Shown: piece by piece, positions 7,984 through 14,686 of the stretch
Position numbering within the stretch: the first letter of the stretch is position 1
Layout of the letters: each line of letters opens with the position of its first letter
Origin: Kiritimatiellia bacterium
GTDB lineage: Bacteria > Verrucomicrobiota > Kiritimatiellia > RFP12 > DVOR01
Assembly: GCA_017646485.1 (NCBI GenBank)
Contig: JAGCML010000148.1
Location: forward strand, 1-14,686
DNA length: 14,686 nucleotides
Reading direction: 5' to 3'
Translations under genes and position numbers: made by a program
The notes under the pieces: generated by a model
What the model saw: only the letters and a program-made list of their open reading frames with translations
Database searches by the model: none
What the model was told of the DNA's origin: nothing

Positions 7984-9060
7984 ATGAAACGTACCGAGAC
8001 CCGTCAGATTCATATCGGTAATGTCGCCATCGGTGGAGGCGCACCAGTCTCCGTACAAACGATGGGCAATGTCCCCACCGCAGACATTCCTGCAGTCCTG
8101 AATCAGATTGCTCGTGCAGCTGAATTAGGTTGCGACCTCTTTCGCGTCGCTGTACCAGACCAACAGGCCGCCGAAGCCCTTAAAACCCTCTGTGCGAAAA
8201 GTTGCCTTCCGCTCATTGCTGATATTCACTTTGACTACCGTTTAGCGCTTGCAGCGGTAGAGGCTGGCATCTCTGCGCTCCGCATTAATCCAGGCAATAT
8301 CGGTGATGCTGATCGTGTCAAGGCGGTCGTTGAGGCGGTTCGTCCACGAAAGATTCCGATTCGTATCGGCGTCAATGGGGGTTCTTTAGAACGCGAATTG
8401 CTCGAGAAGTATGGTTCTGCTACACCTGAAGCCCTCGTGGAAAGTGCGCTCAAACATGTGGCACTCCTTGAAGCCTTAGACTATCACGAAATTAAGATTT
8501 CCGTGAAGGCTTCGGATATTCCGCGCACCTTGGCCGCCTATCGCCTTCTTTCCGAACGCGTCCCCTATCCTTTGCACCTCGGCTTAACTGAGGCTGGCAC
8601 GCTTCGTCGTGGCACCATCACAAGTGCTATTGCCCTCTCGCGCCTCTTAGATGAAGGTATTGGTGACACGCTTCGCGTTTCCTTAACTGCACCAATTGAA
8701 GAAGAAGTCCGCGTCGGGATTGAACTCTTGCGTGCGTGCAACTTGCGTGAACCTGGCGCATGGGTGACCAGTTGCCCGACATGTGGCCGAACAAAGGTTG
8801 ATGTACAGGCTGCCGCAGAGCACATTTCCGATGTGCTTGAGCAATTCTATCGTCAGCACCCTACGGCTAAACGTCTTCATGTCGCAGTCATGGGATGCGT
8901 GGTCAATGGTCCTGGTGAGGCCCGTGAAGCCGATTTAGCCCTTTGTGGTGGCACCGGCACCTTCGCACTCTATCGAAAAGGCGAACACCTCGCCACCTTG
9001 CCAGCAGCAAATGCCGTTGAGGAACTCCTCCGTTTGCTCGCTGAAGATGCACACATTTGA
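7984..9060 (+). CDS. ispG: 4-hydroxy-3-methylbut-2-enyl-diphosphate synthase (flavodoxin/ferredoxin)
   Basis: IspG (GcpE) makes HMBPP from MEcPP in the MEP isoprenoid pathway, using a [4Fe-4S] cluster. The 358 residues match the short two-domain bacterial form, without the large insert of plant and chlamydial proteins. An N-terminal TIM barrel carries the FRVAVPD, ADIHFDYR and LRINPGNIG motifs. The C-terminal cluster domain has SCPTCGRT (Cys 264, Cys 267) and GCVVNGPGEA (Cys 305, Glu 312), which are the four expected cluster ligands. I chose ATG 7984, whose protein begins MKRTETRQIHIGN as expected. An in-frame ATG at 7933 lies inside the rseP coding region. No clear Shine-Dalgarno sequence precedes 7984, so initiation may depend on rseP translation ending 13 bases upstream. 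Confidence 0.96.
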   Translation: MKRTETRQIHIGNVAIGGGAPVSVQTMGNVPTADIPAVLNQIARAAELGCDLFRVAVPDQQAAEALKTLCAKSCLPLIADIHFDYRLALAAVEAGISALRINPGNIGDADRVKAVVEAVRPRKIPIRIGVNGGSLERELLEKYGSATPEALVESALKHVALLEALDYHEIKISVKASDIPRTLAAYRLLSERVPYPLHLGLTEAGTLRRGTITSAIALSRLLDEGIGDTLRVSLTAPIEEEVRVGIELLRACNLREPGAWVTSCPTCGRTKVDVQAAAEHISDVLEQFYRQHPTAKRLHVAVMGCVVNGPGEAREADLALCGGTGTFALYRKGEHLATLPAANAVEELLRLLAEDAHI

Positions 9061-9070
9061 GAAAATTTCC

Positions 9071-9793
9071 ATGTTTGAACCTACCCTTATGAACAACAAG
9101 GTCCTCGTTGTTGTCCCGACCTACAACGAAAAAGAAAATATCGAATCCTTCATTTCGGCCGTTCACCAACATCTTCCAGGTGCACACCTCTTAATCGTAG
9201 ATGACAACTCTCCTGATGGAACAGGCCTAATTGCTGACCGCCTCGCCGTAGAAGATTTGACGCTTCACGTCCTCCATCGCGAACAGAAGGAAGGGCTTGG
9301 AAAGGCCTATGTCGCCGGCTTCCAGTGGGCACTCCAACGTGATTATGACTTTATCATTCAGACCGACGCAGACTTTTCACACGACCCGAAGGATTTGCCA
9401 CGCCTCCTTGAAGCCGCTCAAACCACTGACTTGGTCATCGGTTCGCGTTACAAGGGGGGCTGTCGGGTCTTAAACTGGCCCCTTCCTCGACTGATGCTCA
9501 GCTACGGCGCAGGTATTTATGTTCGACTGTTGACCCGTCTGCCTGTTATGGATCCCACCGGTGGCTTTAAGTGCTTCAATCGCAAGGTGCTTGCAGAGAT
9601 TGAACTTGAACATATCGCGGCCGAAGGTTACGGTTTCCAAATTGAGGTCACCCACACCGCTTGGCGAAAGGGCTTTACGATTAAAGAAATCCCAATTATC
9701 TTCGCTGATCGCGTAGCGGGCACCTCAAAGATGTCGCTCGCCATTGCTAAAGAGGCTGTTCTCCTCGTGCTTCGCCTCGCCTTTCGTCGCTAA
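9071..9793 (+). CDS. Polyprenol-phosphate mannosyltransferase-like GT2 glycosyltransferase (Dpm1-like)
   Basis: A 240-residue family 2 glycosyltransferase that probably transfers a hexose, typically mannose from GDP-mannose, to polyprenyl phosphate at the membrane's inner face. Dpm1-type marks in order are VVVPTYNEKENI, IVDDNSPDGT, EGLGKAYVAGF, QTDADFSHDP (metal-binding DAD), GSRYKGG, DPTGGFKCF, GYGFQIE and the late GTSKM. No C-terminal GtrA-like membrane domain is present, so it resembles the soluble or peripheral single-domain form. I chose ATG 9071, ten bases after the ispG stop. ATG 9047 (overlapping ispG) and ATG 9089 are in-frame alternatives, and none has a strong ribosome site. Position after ispG links polyprenyl precursor supply with polyprenyl-phosphate use, though this is inference. 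The sugar donor is not proven. Confidence 0.88.
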   Translation: MFEPTLMNNKVLVVVPTYNEKENIESFISAVHQHLPGAHLLIVDDNSPDGTGLIADRLAVEDLTLHVLHREQKEGLGKAYVAGFQWALQRDYDFIIQTDADFSHDPKDLPRLLEAAQTTDLVIGSRYKGGCRVLNWPLPRLMLSYGAGIYVRLLTRLPVMDPTGGFKCFNRKVLAEIELEHIAAEGYGFQIEVTHTAWRKGFTIKEIPIIFADRVAGTSKMSLAIAKEAVLLVLRLAFRR

Positions 9794-9825
9794 CCCAACG
9801 CCATCTTAATTCAAAGGAGTGCGCT

Positions 9826-10851
9826 ATGTTAACCATCGCCATTCAGATTTCTGCCATCTTTGCAATGATTGGGATTGGGACCTTTGCCGCCAAACGGAAG
9901 TGGTTCGCTGCGGACTTTTCCACCCAGCTCTCCCTTCTGCTCATCCGCGTCTTCTATCCCTCCCTCCTCTTCTCTGCAATCTTGCGAAAGTACACCCTCT
10001 CCCAACTCGCCACTGCGTGGATTCTCCCCGTCGGTGCCGCAGGGATTATCCTCGTTGGGTGGCTCACAGGCCTCATTGCCAAGCACCTCTTCTTACGCCG
10101 TGCCAACACCTCCACGCGTCGAGCCTTTCACTTCTCTTGCACGATGAACAACTACTCCTTCTTGCCCATTATGATTATTGCTGGCACAGCCCTTGGGGAA
10201 GAAGGCGTCGCAATGGTGGCTCTCACCACAATTGCCTCTGACACCCTCATGTGGACGCTTGGCTTTAAGACCTTTACTGGCCTTAAACTCAATCTGAAAA
10301 CCCTTCCTTCAATGTTGCTCCAACCTCCTGTTGCGGCCCTTCTGCTCGCCATTCTCTGCCTCATCATCTTCCACTTCTTCCATATTACCCCTGAAACACT
10401 CCTCTCTTGCCATCCCACCAAGGTCGCACTCAACACGCTTTACACCTATCTCGGTGGCGCCACAATTCCGACCTGCGCCTTAGTCTGTGGCATGCGTTTA
10501 GCGCAACTCAAGCCCAATGGTCTCTTCTGCTATCCGCAAATCCTGACCACACTCTTTCGCATGATTATCATTCCCGCCATCACCCTTTCCCTCTTGATGC
10601 TCTTGCCCTTGACCGAAGCCCAACGCCTGGTCTTCGGCATTATTGCATTAATGCCTGGTGTGATGGCTAGCGTGTCTATGGCTGAGGTCTATGGAGGCGA
10701 CATCCCCTTCGTCTCTCAATGGTACTCAATACACACGCCGTCTGTATCTTTACCGTCCCCATCGGCCTCTGGATCCTTGGCGTCTGCTAATCCCCACGCC
10801 GCACCCACGCCGCTGTCTCATCTAAGTAGCGCACCTGCGCTACTTGTTTAG
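9826..10851 (+). CDS. AEC (auxin efflux carrier) family transporter, apparently frameshifted near the 3' end
   Basis: A membrane transporter of the AEC family, whose members export or import small organic acids and related solutes. Hydrophobic segments run from residue 3 to about 290, with family-like TMNNYSFLPIMI (106-117) and LMPGVMASVSMAEVYGGD (275-292). AAAGGAG six bases upstream firmly fixes ATG 9826. After codon 298 (CAA, 10717-10719) the frame leaves the family: the remaining 43 residues are Ser/Pro/Ala-rich and not membrane-like. Moving back one base at 10719 gives MVLNTHAVCIFTVPIGLWIL then GVC and TAA at 10788-10790. That is a fitting last membrane helix and a normal 321-residue length. 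One missing A (CAATGG instead of CAAATGG) explains this. As written the gene is probably damaged, or the base is a sequencing or assembly error. Confidence 0.85.
   Translation: MLTIAIQISAIFAMIGIGTFAAKRKWFAADFSTQLSLLLIRVFYPSLLFSAILRKYTLSQLATAWILPVGAAGIILVGWLTGLIAKHLFLRRANTSTRRAFHFSCTMNNYSFLPIMIIAGTALGEEGVAMVALTTIASDTLMWTLGFKTFTGLKLNLKTLPSMLLQPPVAALLLAILCLIIFHFFHITPETLLSCHPTKVALNTLYTYLGGATIPTCALVCGMRLAQLKPNGLFCYPQILTTLFRMIIIPAITLSLLMLLPLTEAQRLVFGIIALMPGVMASVSMAEVYGGDIPFVSQWYSIHTPSVSLPSPSASGSLASANPHAAPTPLSHLSSAPALLV
10824..10845 (+). repeat. Hairpin-forming inverted repeat, possible weak terminator
   Basis: AAGTAGCGCA (10824-10833) and its exact reverse complement (10836-10845) are separated by two bases, allowing a 9-bp stem with a 4-base loop. 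The sequence after it is GTTTAG, too poor in T for a strong terminator. It lies past the restored transporter stop codon (10790), where a 3' UTR hairpin makes sense, but inside the unshifted frame. This supports 10790 as the ancestral gene end. Confidence 0.5.
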
Positions 10852-10865
10852 CCAAAGGCTCTCAT

Positions 10866-10901
10866 AACAAAAAAGCCCCGGTTTCTCGGGGCTTTTTTGT
10901 T
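10866..10901. terminator. Bidirectional rho-independent terminator between the AEC transporter and nrdR
   Basis: A perfect 15-bp stem is formed by 10866-10880 and 10887-10901, with core GCCCCG/CGGGGC and a six-base GTTTCT loop. It is flanked by six A and six T residues. The symmetry lets it stop transcripts from both sides, fitting its place between convergent genes. nrdR ends six bases further on. Confidence 0.95.
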
Positions 10902-10906
10902 CATTC

Positions 10907-11398
10907 TTACGAATTACGCCGACGACGTGGACGTTCTTCAGGTTTCGCATCTAACCCCACATCATTCACCGCCGCCATGAATTGCTGTACATCATCAAAT
11001 GCAGAGTACACAGAGGCGAAGCGAACGTAGGCCACTGCATCGAGCTTTCGCAGGCGCTCCATAATCAATTTACCAATCAATTCCGTTGGCACTTCTGCGG
11101 CATTGGTATGTTCTAATTCAAAGATGACTTCATCTATCAGACGCGTGATCTCCGAGCTGGGAATCTTTCGCTTCTGACAGGCAGAAAGTAGGCCGCGCTC
11201 CATTTTCGAACGGTCAAAGAGTTCTCGGCACCCATCACGCTTAATGACGCGTGGCAGAATATGCTCCACGTATTCATAGGTCGTGTAACGCGCACCGCAG
11301 ATGAGACACTCACGACGACGACGTGTTGCGGTACGATCCGTATTTGAACGACTATCAATCACACGATTGTTATCTTTTCCACACTTTGGGCAACGCAT
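10907..11398 (-). CDS. nrdR: Transcriptional repressor NrdR
   Basis: NrdR is the ATP/dATP-sensing zinc repressor of ribonucleotide reductase genes. The 163 residues show the complete family structure. The N-terminal zinc ribbon has MRCPKCG (Cys 3, Cys 6), the VIDSR strand and CLICGARYTTYE (Cys 31, Cys 34). An ATP-cone follows at about 46-136, starting PRVIKRDG and ending VRFASVYSAFDDVQQF. A basic tail, PRRRRNS, closes it; the length is slightly above the usual ~150. It starts 15 bases after the stop of the response-regulator gene on the same strand, so the two are probably co-transcribed. The ribosome site is weak (GAGAAAG). No ribonucleotide reductase gene or recognisable NrdR box is in the window, so its targets are elsewhere. 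Confidence 0.97.
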   Translation of the reverse strand: MRCPKCGKDNNRVIDSRSNTDRTATRRRRECLICGARYTTYEYVEHILPRVIKRDGCRELFDRSKMERGLLSACQKRKIPSSEITRLIDEVIFELEHTNAAEVPTELIGKLIMERLRKLDAVAYVRFASVYSAFDDVQQFMAAVNDVGLDAKPEERPRRRRNS

Positions 11399-11413
11399 TA
11401 CCGTATCTTTCTC

Positions 11414-12178
11414 TTAATGGATTGCTGTTACAGCAGCTTGAGCAATGGCTTGACCTTTGCGGCCTTCCACACGAACAACATTCCGAGGATCAATAAATGA
11501 CCACACATAAGGCTTCACTTCTGCTGCATAAACAACCACAGGAATCTCTCGTCCACTGGGCAATTTGCGTAAAATTTCAAGCACGGCATCTGCAGTCAGT
11601 TCAGCCGCATCTAAGGGTAAAATGAGACCATTAGGGCGACGCGCAATGACGGATTCCACCGCTTCTGCACCCGTATGAACGACCTCGACAGCGAATCCCA
11701 CATCTGCCAAAGATTCACAAAGTGCATTCGCCAATACTGAATTAACCTCAGCCAGAACAACCGTCCGTGGCACATCACTGCGATGGAGAGGCGCATGCCC
11801 TTTCGGCAAATCTCGTTCCACAAAGAGAATGCGTTGCACCTCGGCCAAAAGATCATCTGGATCTGCCGGCTTTGTAAGGAAGCCACCGATTTGCTTATCT
11901 GCGAAGAAGCCGGCCATATCACTTCTGGCAGTCAAAACCAAGACTGGCGCACGCGTGCGTCCGCTCTCATCGGTAATTTGTTTGAGGAATTCAGGCCCGC
12001 TCATGCCAGGCATGCCCATATCCAAAATGATGAGATCGGGCAATGCGTTTTCCACCGCTTGCAAAGCCTGCTCACCAGAGGCCACGCAACAGACTTCATA
12101 GCCAGAGGCTCGTAAGAAATCCCCCAACATCATCCGAATATTCGCGTCGTCATCTACTAAGAGGAGTTTTTGCACCAT
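11414..12178 (-). CDS. Response regulator with two receiver-like domains, the second degenerate
   Basis: Residues 1-120 form a complete receiver domain: acidic pair Asp 9/Asp 10 in LLLVDDDANIR, phosphoacceptor Asp 53 in IILDMGMPGMSG, Thr 83 in VLTAR and Lys 103 in LTKPADP. Residues 138-254 look like a second receiver fold (TVVLAEVNSVLANAL, GFAVEVVHTGAEAVE, NGLILPLDAAELTADAVLEI, IPVVVYAAE). There the phosphoacceptor position is Pro 188 and the acidic pair is reduced to one Glu, so it is probably a non-phosphorylated pseudo-receiver. No DNA-binding or enzymatic output domain is present. It may act by protein contact or as a phosphate relay. GAGGA before ATG 12178 is a good ribosome site. It is likely co-transcribed with nrdR, 15 bases downstream. 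The partner histidine kinase is not in the window. Confidence 0.87.
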   Translation of the reverse strand: MVQKLLLVDDDANIRMMLGDFLRASGYEVCCVASGEQALQAVENALPDLIILDMGMPGMSGPEFLKQITDESGRTRAPVLVLTARSDMAGFFADKQIGGFLTKPADPDDLLAEVQRILFVERDLPKGHAPLHRSDVPRTVVLAEVNSVLANALCESLADVGFAVEVVHTGAEAVESVIARRPNGLILPLDAAELTADAVLEILRKLPSGREIPVVVYAAEVKPYVWSFIDPRNVVRVEGRKGQAIAQAAVTAIH

Positions 12179-12189
12179 TTTATCCTCAG

Positions 12190-12218
12190 GTTACACAGTC
12201 CAAACAGATTTATCCCAA
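12190..12218 (-). promoter_or_regulatory. Weak candidate promoter for the response regulator-nrdR unit
   Basis: On the - strand, TTGGGA (12218-12213) and TGTAAC (12195-12190) are 17 bases apart, each matching four of six consensus bases. It lies between the aminopeptidase terminator and the response-regulator ribosome site, where a promoter is needed. The match is weak and could be chance; the call leans on position. Confidence 0.3.
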
Positions 12219-12249
12219 TGAAAGAAATGCGCCCGACCTGCGGGCGCAT
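12214..12249 (-). terminator. Rho-independent terminator after the M18 aminopeptidase gene
   Basis: On the - strand ATGCGCCCG (12249-12241) pairs perfectly with CGGGCGCAT (12235-12227) around a five-base loop, followed by a broken T tract TTCTTTC. It begins 18 bases after the aminopeptidase stop codon. It separates that gene from the response regulator-nrdR unit on the same strand. Confidence 0.87.
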
Positions 12250-12266
12250 CCTTTAGGTTATCGCAC

Positions 12267-13673
12267 TTAGTCTTCCAAGAAGGCTTTGTAAGCGCGATAG
12301 GTCATGTAGCAGTCAAACTTCGTGGCGGTTTCCCACGGGGCGTGCATGTTGAATAAGGGCACCCCGAAGTCAATCACATCCATGCCGTAACGTGCCATGT
12401 AGAGGGCGATTGTACCACCGCCACCCTTTTCGCAACGGCCCAATTCACCAGCCTGCCACACCACCTGCTTTGCAGCGAAGATACGGCGCAAATCTGCGAT
12501 GAATTCTGCACGTGCATCCGATGCGCCACCCTTACCGCGAGCGCCCGTATACTTAATCATGCAACCTCCCGCATTCATCTTCGCCATGTTATTGGGCGAA
12601 TCTGCGCTGGGGAAGTGCGGATCGCTTGCAGCGCAAACGTCTGCAGAGAGCATACGGCTAGCTTCAAGGGCGCGACGCACCACGATATCACCTGCGGTAG
12701 GATTCTGACGAACGATCAATTCGGCCACAGAGTTTTCGAAGAAGGTCGAGTCCATGCCCGTGGCACCGACCGAACCAATTTCTTCCTTGTCGCAAAGTAA
12801 GACCATACCCGTGCGCGACGGCACTGCAGGCAAATCCATCAATGCGCGCAAACCTGCATAGGCGCACACACGGTCATCGTGACCATAACCGGCAATCATT
12901 GAACGATCCAAGCCCAATTCACGAGGCATGCCAGCAGGAACGAGTTCCAACTCTGCCGAAAGCAAATCTTCTTCCGTGATGCCATAGGTCTTTTCAAGGA
13001 TACGAAGAATGTTTAATTTAACCTTATCCTTCACATCTTCGTCATCTTCGTCCTTGGCAACGGGAAGCGAACCCACGAGGATATCCATATCTTCCGGATC
13101 AATTGCTTCACCGAGCTTCTTGCCCGACTGTTCAGCGCCGAAGTGAGGAAGCACGTCCGTAATTTGGAAAACAGGATCCTCAGGATTGTCACCAATCGCA
13201 ATTTCCACCTTTGTTCCATCAGGCTTAATCACCACCCCATAAAGTGCGAGCGGATGCGTCAACCACTGGAACTTCTTAATGCCACCATAGTAGTGGGTGT
13301 CAAAATAGGCCAAGCCACCCTTTTCACAAACAGGCACAGGCTTGATATCAATACGCGGTGCATCCGTATGACCACCGATCACATTGATTCCTTCAGCCAC
13401 AGGCTTTTCACCGATAATTGCAGCCATCAAGGTCTTCCCATGATAACCACGATACACCTTGTCACCGGGCTGAAGCTTATCCATCGTGGAGAGTTCCTTA
13501 AAGCCCATCGCTTCAATGCGACGAACAGCCTCATCGTAGGCACGACGTTCGGTCTTTGCAATGCCGAGATAGCCCAAATAATCCTTAGCATACGCTTCAC
13601 AAGCGAGCGCATCTGCCTCAGTCATATCACGAAAAGCGTTCTCACGCTTCAAAACACCTTTGACTTTTTCCAT
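12267..13673 (-). CDS. apeA: M18 family aminopeptidase (ApeA-like)
   Basis: A cytoplasmic zinc aminopeptidase of family M18 that trims N-terminal residues from peptides. The 468 residues carry the expected dizinc ligands and catalytic acids: His 102 in GGHTDAPR, Asp 266 in GYGHDDRVCAYA, Glu 297/Glu 298 in LLCDKEEIGSVGATG, Asp 345 in LSADVCAASDPHF and His 444 in LFNMHAPWE. The DTHYYGGIKKFQW block (125-137) is typical of the bacterial ApeA branch rather than the eukaryotic aspartyl form. Residues 207-217 are an acidic insertion (KDEDDEDVKDK). AGGA lies 11 bases before ATG 13673. The gene follows the iron alcohol dehydrogenase gene by 34 bases on the same strand and is probably in its transcript. 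It ends at a terminator. Which N-terminal residue it prefers cannot be read here. Confidence 0.94.
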   Translation of the reverse strand: MEKVKGVLKRENAFRDMTEADALACEAYAKDYLGYLGIAKTERRAYDEAVRRIEAMGFKELSTMDKLQPGDKVYRGYHGKTLMAAIIGEKPVAEGINVIGGHTDAPRIDIKPVPVCEKGGLAYFDTHYYGGIKKFQWLTHPLALYGVVIKPDGTKVEIAIGDNPEDPVFQITDVLPHFGAEQSGKKLGEAIDPEDMDILVGSLPVAKDEDDEDVKDKVKLNILRILEKTYGITEEDLLSAELELVPAGMPRELGLDRSMIAGYGHDDRVCAYAGLRALMDLPAVPSRTGMVLLCDKEEIGSVGATGMDSTFFENSVAELIVRQNPTAGDIVVRRALEASRMLSADVCAASDPHFPSADSPNNMAKMNAGGCMIKYTGARGKGGASDARAEFIADLRRIFAAKQVVWQAGELGRCEKGGGGTIALYMARYGMDVIDFGVPLFNMHAPWETATKFDCYMTYRAYKAFLED

Positions 13674-13707
13674 TGTTACGTCTTTCCTATTATCAACTTT
13701 AAATGCA

Positions 13708-14686
13708 TTAGAATCCCATACGATAAAGATCCTTCACCTCTTCAGGAGAAGGCAAGGTGCGATAACGGCGCACGACCTCTAAACGTAAGGGGTCCACAAC
13801 AAATCGGTCCAATTCTTCTTCGGTGGGCGTCTCGCAAACACATCCCTGCGTATCCATCAAGAGATCCACCAATGCCTGTAATTCCTCTGGCACCGAGAGC
13901 TTTGCAGCAGCAAGAATACGATCGGTCAAAGATTTGCAAGAGGTTTGCATAAAGGACAAGTAACCCGCGAGCAAAACACCATTTGCGCGCCCATGCGGCA
14001 TCCCTTTGTAATAGGTCAGCGGATAACCCATCGCATGCACCAGACCTGTTCCCGTCTGGGCAATCACCATCCCGGCCAACATTGCTCCGTATTGGAGTTG
14101 GGCCAAATTGACAAAAGTCCCATGCGCCAAACGCACCAATTCTGTCATCAATACATCAATTGCAGTCTCCGCAAGAGCGCAAGAGAGGCGGTCGGCCTTT
14201 AACGAATACATCCCCTCAATGGCATGCGACAACGCATCTAAAGCCGTATCGCACAACACATCCTTCGGCAAGCTCGTCAAATAGTGTGCGTCCAATAAAG
14301 CCACACGCGGGAAAAAGGCCTGCGAAGAGACATTTTTCTTCGTCTTCGTGACATGATCCGTAATGATGGAATACTGCGTCACCTCACTACCCGTGCCGCA
14401 CGTCAACGGAATCGCCACAATCGGCAACACTGGATCCGTCGGCGGAACACCATTAAAGAAATCCGCTTCAGGCACATTGGCTGCAACTACCCATGCAATA
14501 CTCTTCGCCGCATCAAGGACAGACCCGCCCCCAATCGCAACAATGAAATCGCATTCACGCGCCTTTGCCACCGCTACGCCTGCATAGACCTGCGCACTAT
14601 CGGGATTTGCAGAGATATCGTCATAGGTGACATACGAGATTTGACGCGCATCAAGGCACGCATAGACATCATCCAAAGCACCTGAA
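13708..14686 (-). CDS. Iron-containing (group III) alcohol dehydrogenase (5' partial)
   Basis: An NAD(P)-dependent dehydrogenase or reductase of the Fe-ADH family, acting on alcohols or aldehydes. The frame stays open to the window edge (SGA precedes LDDVYACLD), so the N-terminus lies outside; about 325 residues are seen of a usual ~380. Visible marks are the nucleotide-binding AIGGGSVLDAAKSIAW, IPLTCGTGSEVT, and the metal ligands. Counting from the codon at 14676, these are Asp 147 and His 151 (DALDALSHAIEG), His 214 (GLVHAMGYPL) and His 228 (GMPHGRANG). All four are present, so the enzyme is probably active. The GMPHG version is typical of butanol/1,3-propanediol-type family members, but substrate cannot be assigned. 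The aminopeptidase gene follows after 34 bases. Confidence 0.93.
   Translation of the reverse strand, partial: SGALDDVYACLDARQISYVTYDDISANPDSAQVYAGVAVAKARECDFIVAIGGGSVLDAAKSIAWVVAANVPEADFFNGVPPTDPVLPIVAIPLTCGTGSEVTQYSIITDHVTKTKKNVSSQAFFPRVALLDAHYLTSLPKDVLCDTALDALSHAIEGMYSLKADRLSCALAETAIDVLMTELVRLAHGTFVNLAQLQYGAMLAGMVIAQTGTGLVHAMGYPLTYYKGMPHGRANGVLLAGYLSFMQTSCKSLTDRILAAAKLSVPEELQALVDLLMDTQGCVCETPTEEELDRFVVDPLRLEVVRRYRTLPSPEEVKDLYRMGF

Noticed and set aside
8945..9070. Upstream extension of the Dpm1-like gene to base 8945
   Set aside because: It would overlap ispG by 116 bases and add 42 residues before the usual N-terminal VLVVVPTYNE strand.
9819..10241. 140-codon + strand frame overlapping the AEC gene
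   Set aside because: It is Cys/His/Leu-rich out-of-frame sequence within a gene with a firm ribosome site in another frame.
13143..13952. Open frame of 269 codons on the + strand
   Set aside because: It lies antisense across the well-supported aminopeptidase and alcohol dehydrogenase genes, has no ribosome site and reads as a shadow.

Overview
This window reads as ordinary chromosomal DNA from a bacterium with densely packed genes and moderate GC. Supporting signs are the MEP isoprenoid pathway (IspG), a site-2 protease of RseP type, an NrdR repressor, and classical rho-independent terminators. The partial LacZ-type galactosidase with a C-terminal discoidin/CBM32-like module suggests a carbohydrate-degrading, possibly gut-associated lifestyle. 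My guess is the PVC group (Kiritimatiellota/Lentisphaerota/Verrucomicrobiota), but no marker here proves it. I found no CRISPR array, tRNA, rRNA, transposase or phage gene.

Layout. (1) Bases 1-1436, + strand: the 3' part of a GH2 beta-galactosidase, closed by a strong terminator. (2) Bases 1437-1887: a gene-poor gap between convergent genes. It holds that terminator, a 22-bp-spaced pair of palindromic operator-like sites, and a probable terminator for the opposite strand. (3) Bases 1888-3390, - strand: a Na+/phosphate cotransporter family protein. (4) Bases 3493-10851, + strand: a tight six-gene run, rnr, PHP phosphoesterase, rseP, ispG, polyprenol-phosphate glycosyltransferase, AEC transporter. 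Gaps run from a 4-base overlap to 32 bases. It begins at an extended -10 promoter that places the transcript start at or next to the rnr ATG, and ends in a strong bidirectional terminator. (5) Bases 10907-12178, - strand: a two-gene unit, a tandem-receiver response regulator followed by nrdR. (6) Bases 12267-14686, - strand: an iron-type alcohol dehydrogenase (cut by the window edge) followed by an M18 aminopeptidase, ended by a terminator.

How they work together. The rnr run mixes RNA turnover (RNase R), envelope proteolysis (RseP), isoprenoid precursor synthesis (IspG) and use of polyprenyl phosphate (the Dpm1-like transferase). rseP-ispG adjacency is a widely conserved arrangement, usually with dxr in front; here dxr is absent and rnr-PHP stand there. 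The AEC transporter at the end carries an apparent one-base deletion near its 3' end.

Most of the window is well-known housekeeping content. The points that merit a second look are the operator-like pair between convergent genes, the likely leaderless rnr start, the AEC frameshift, and the degenerate second receiver in the regulator next to nrdR. I did not find a convincing novel system.
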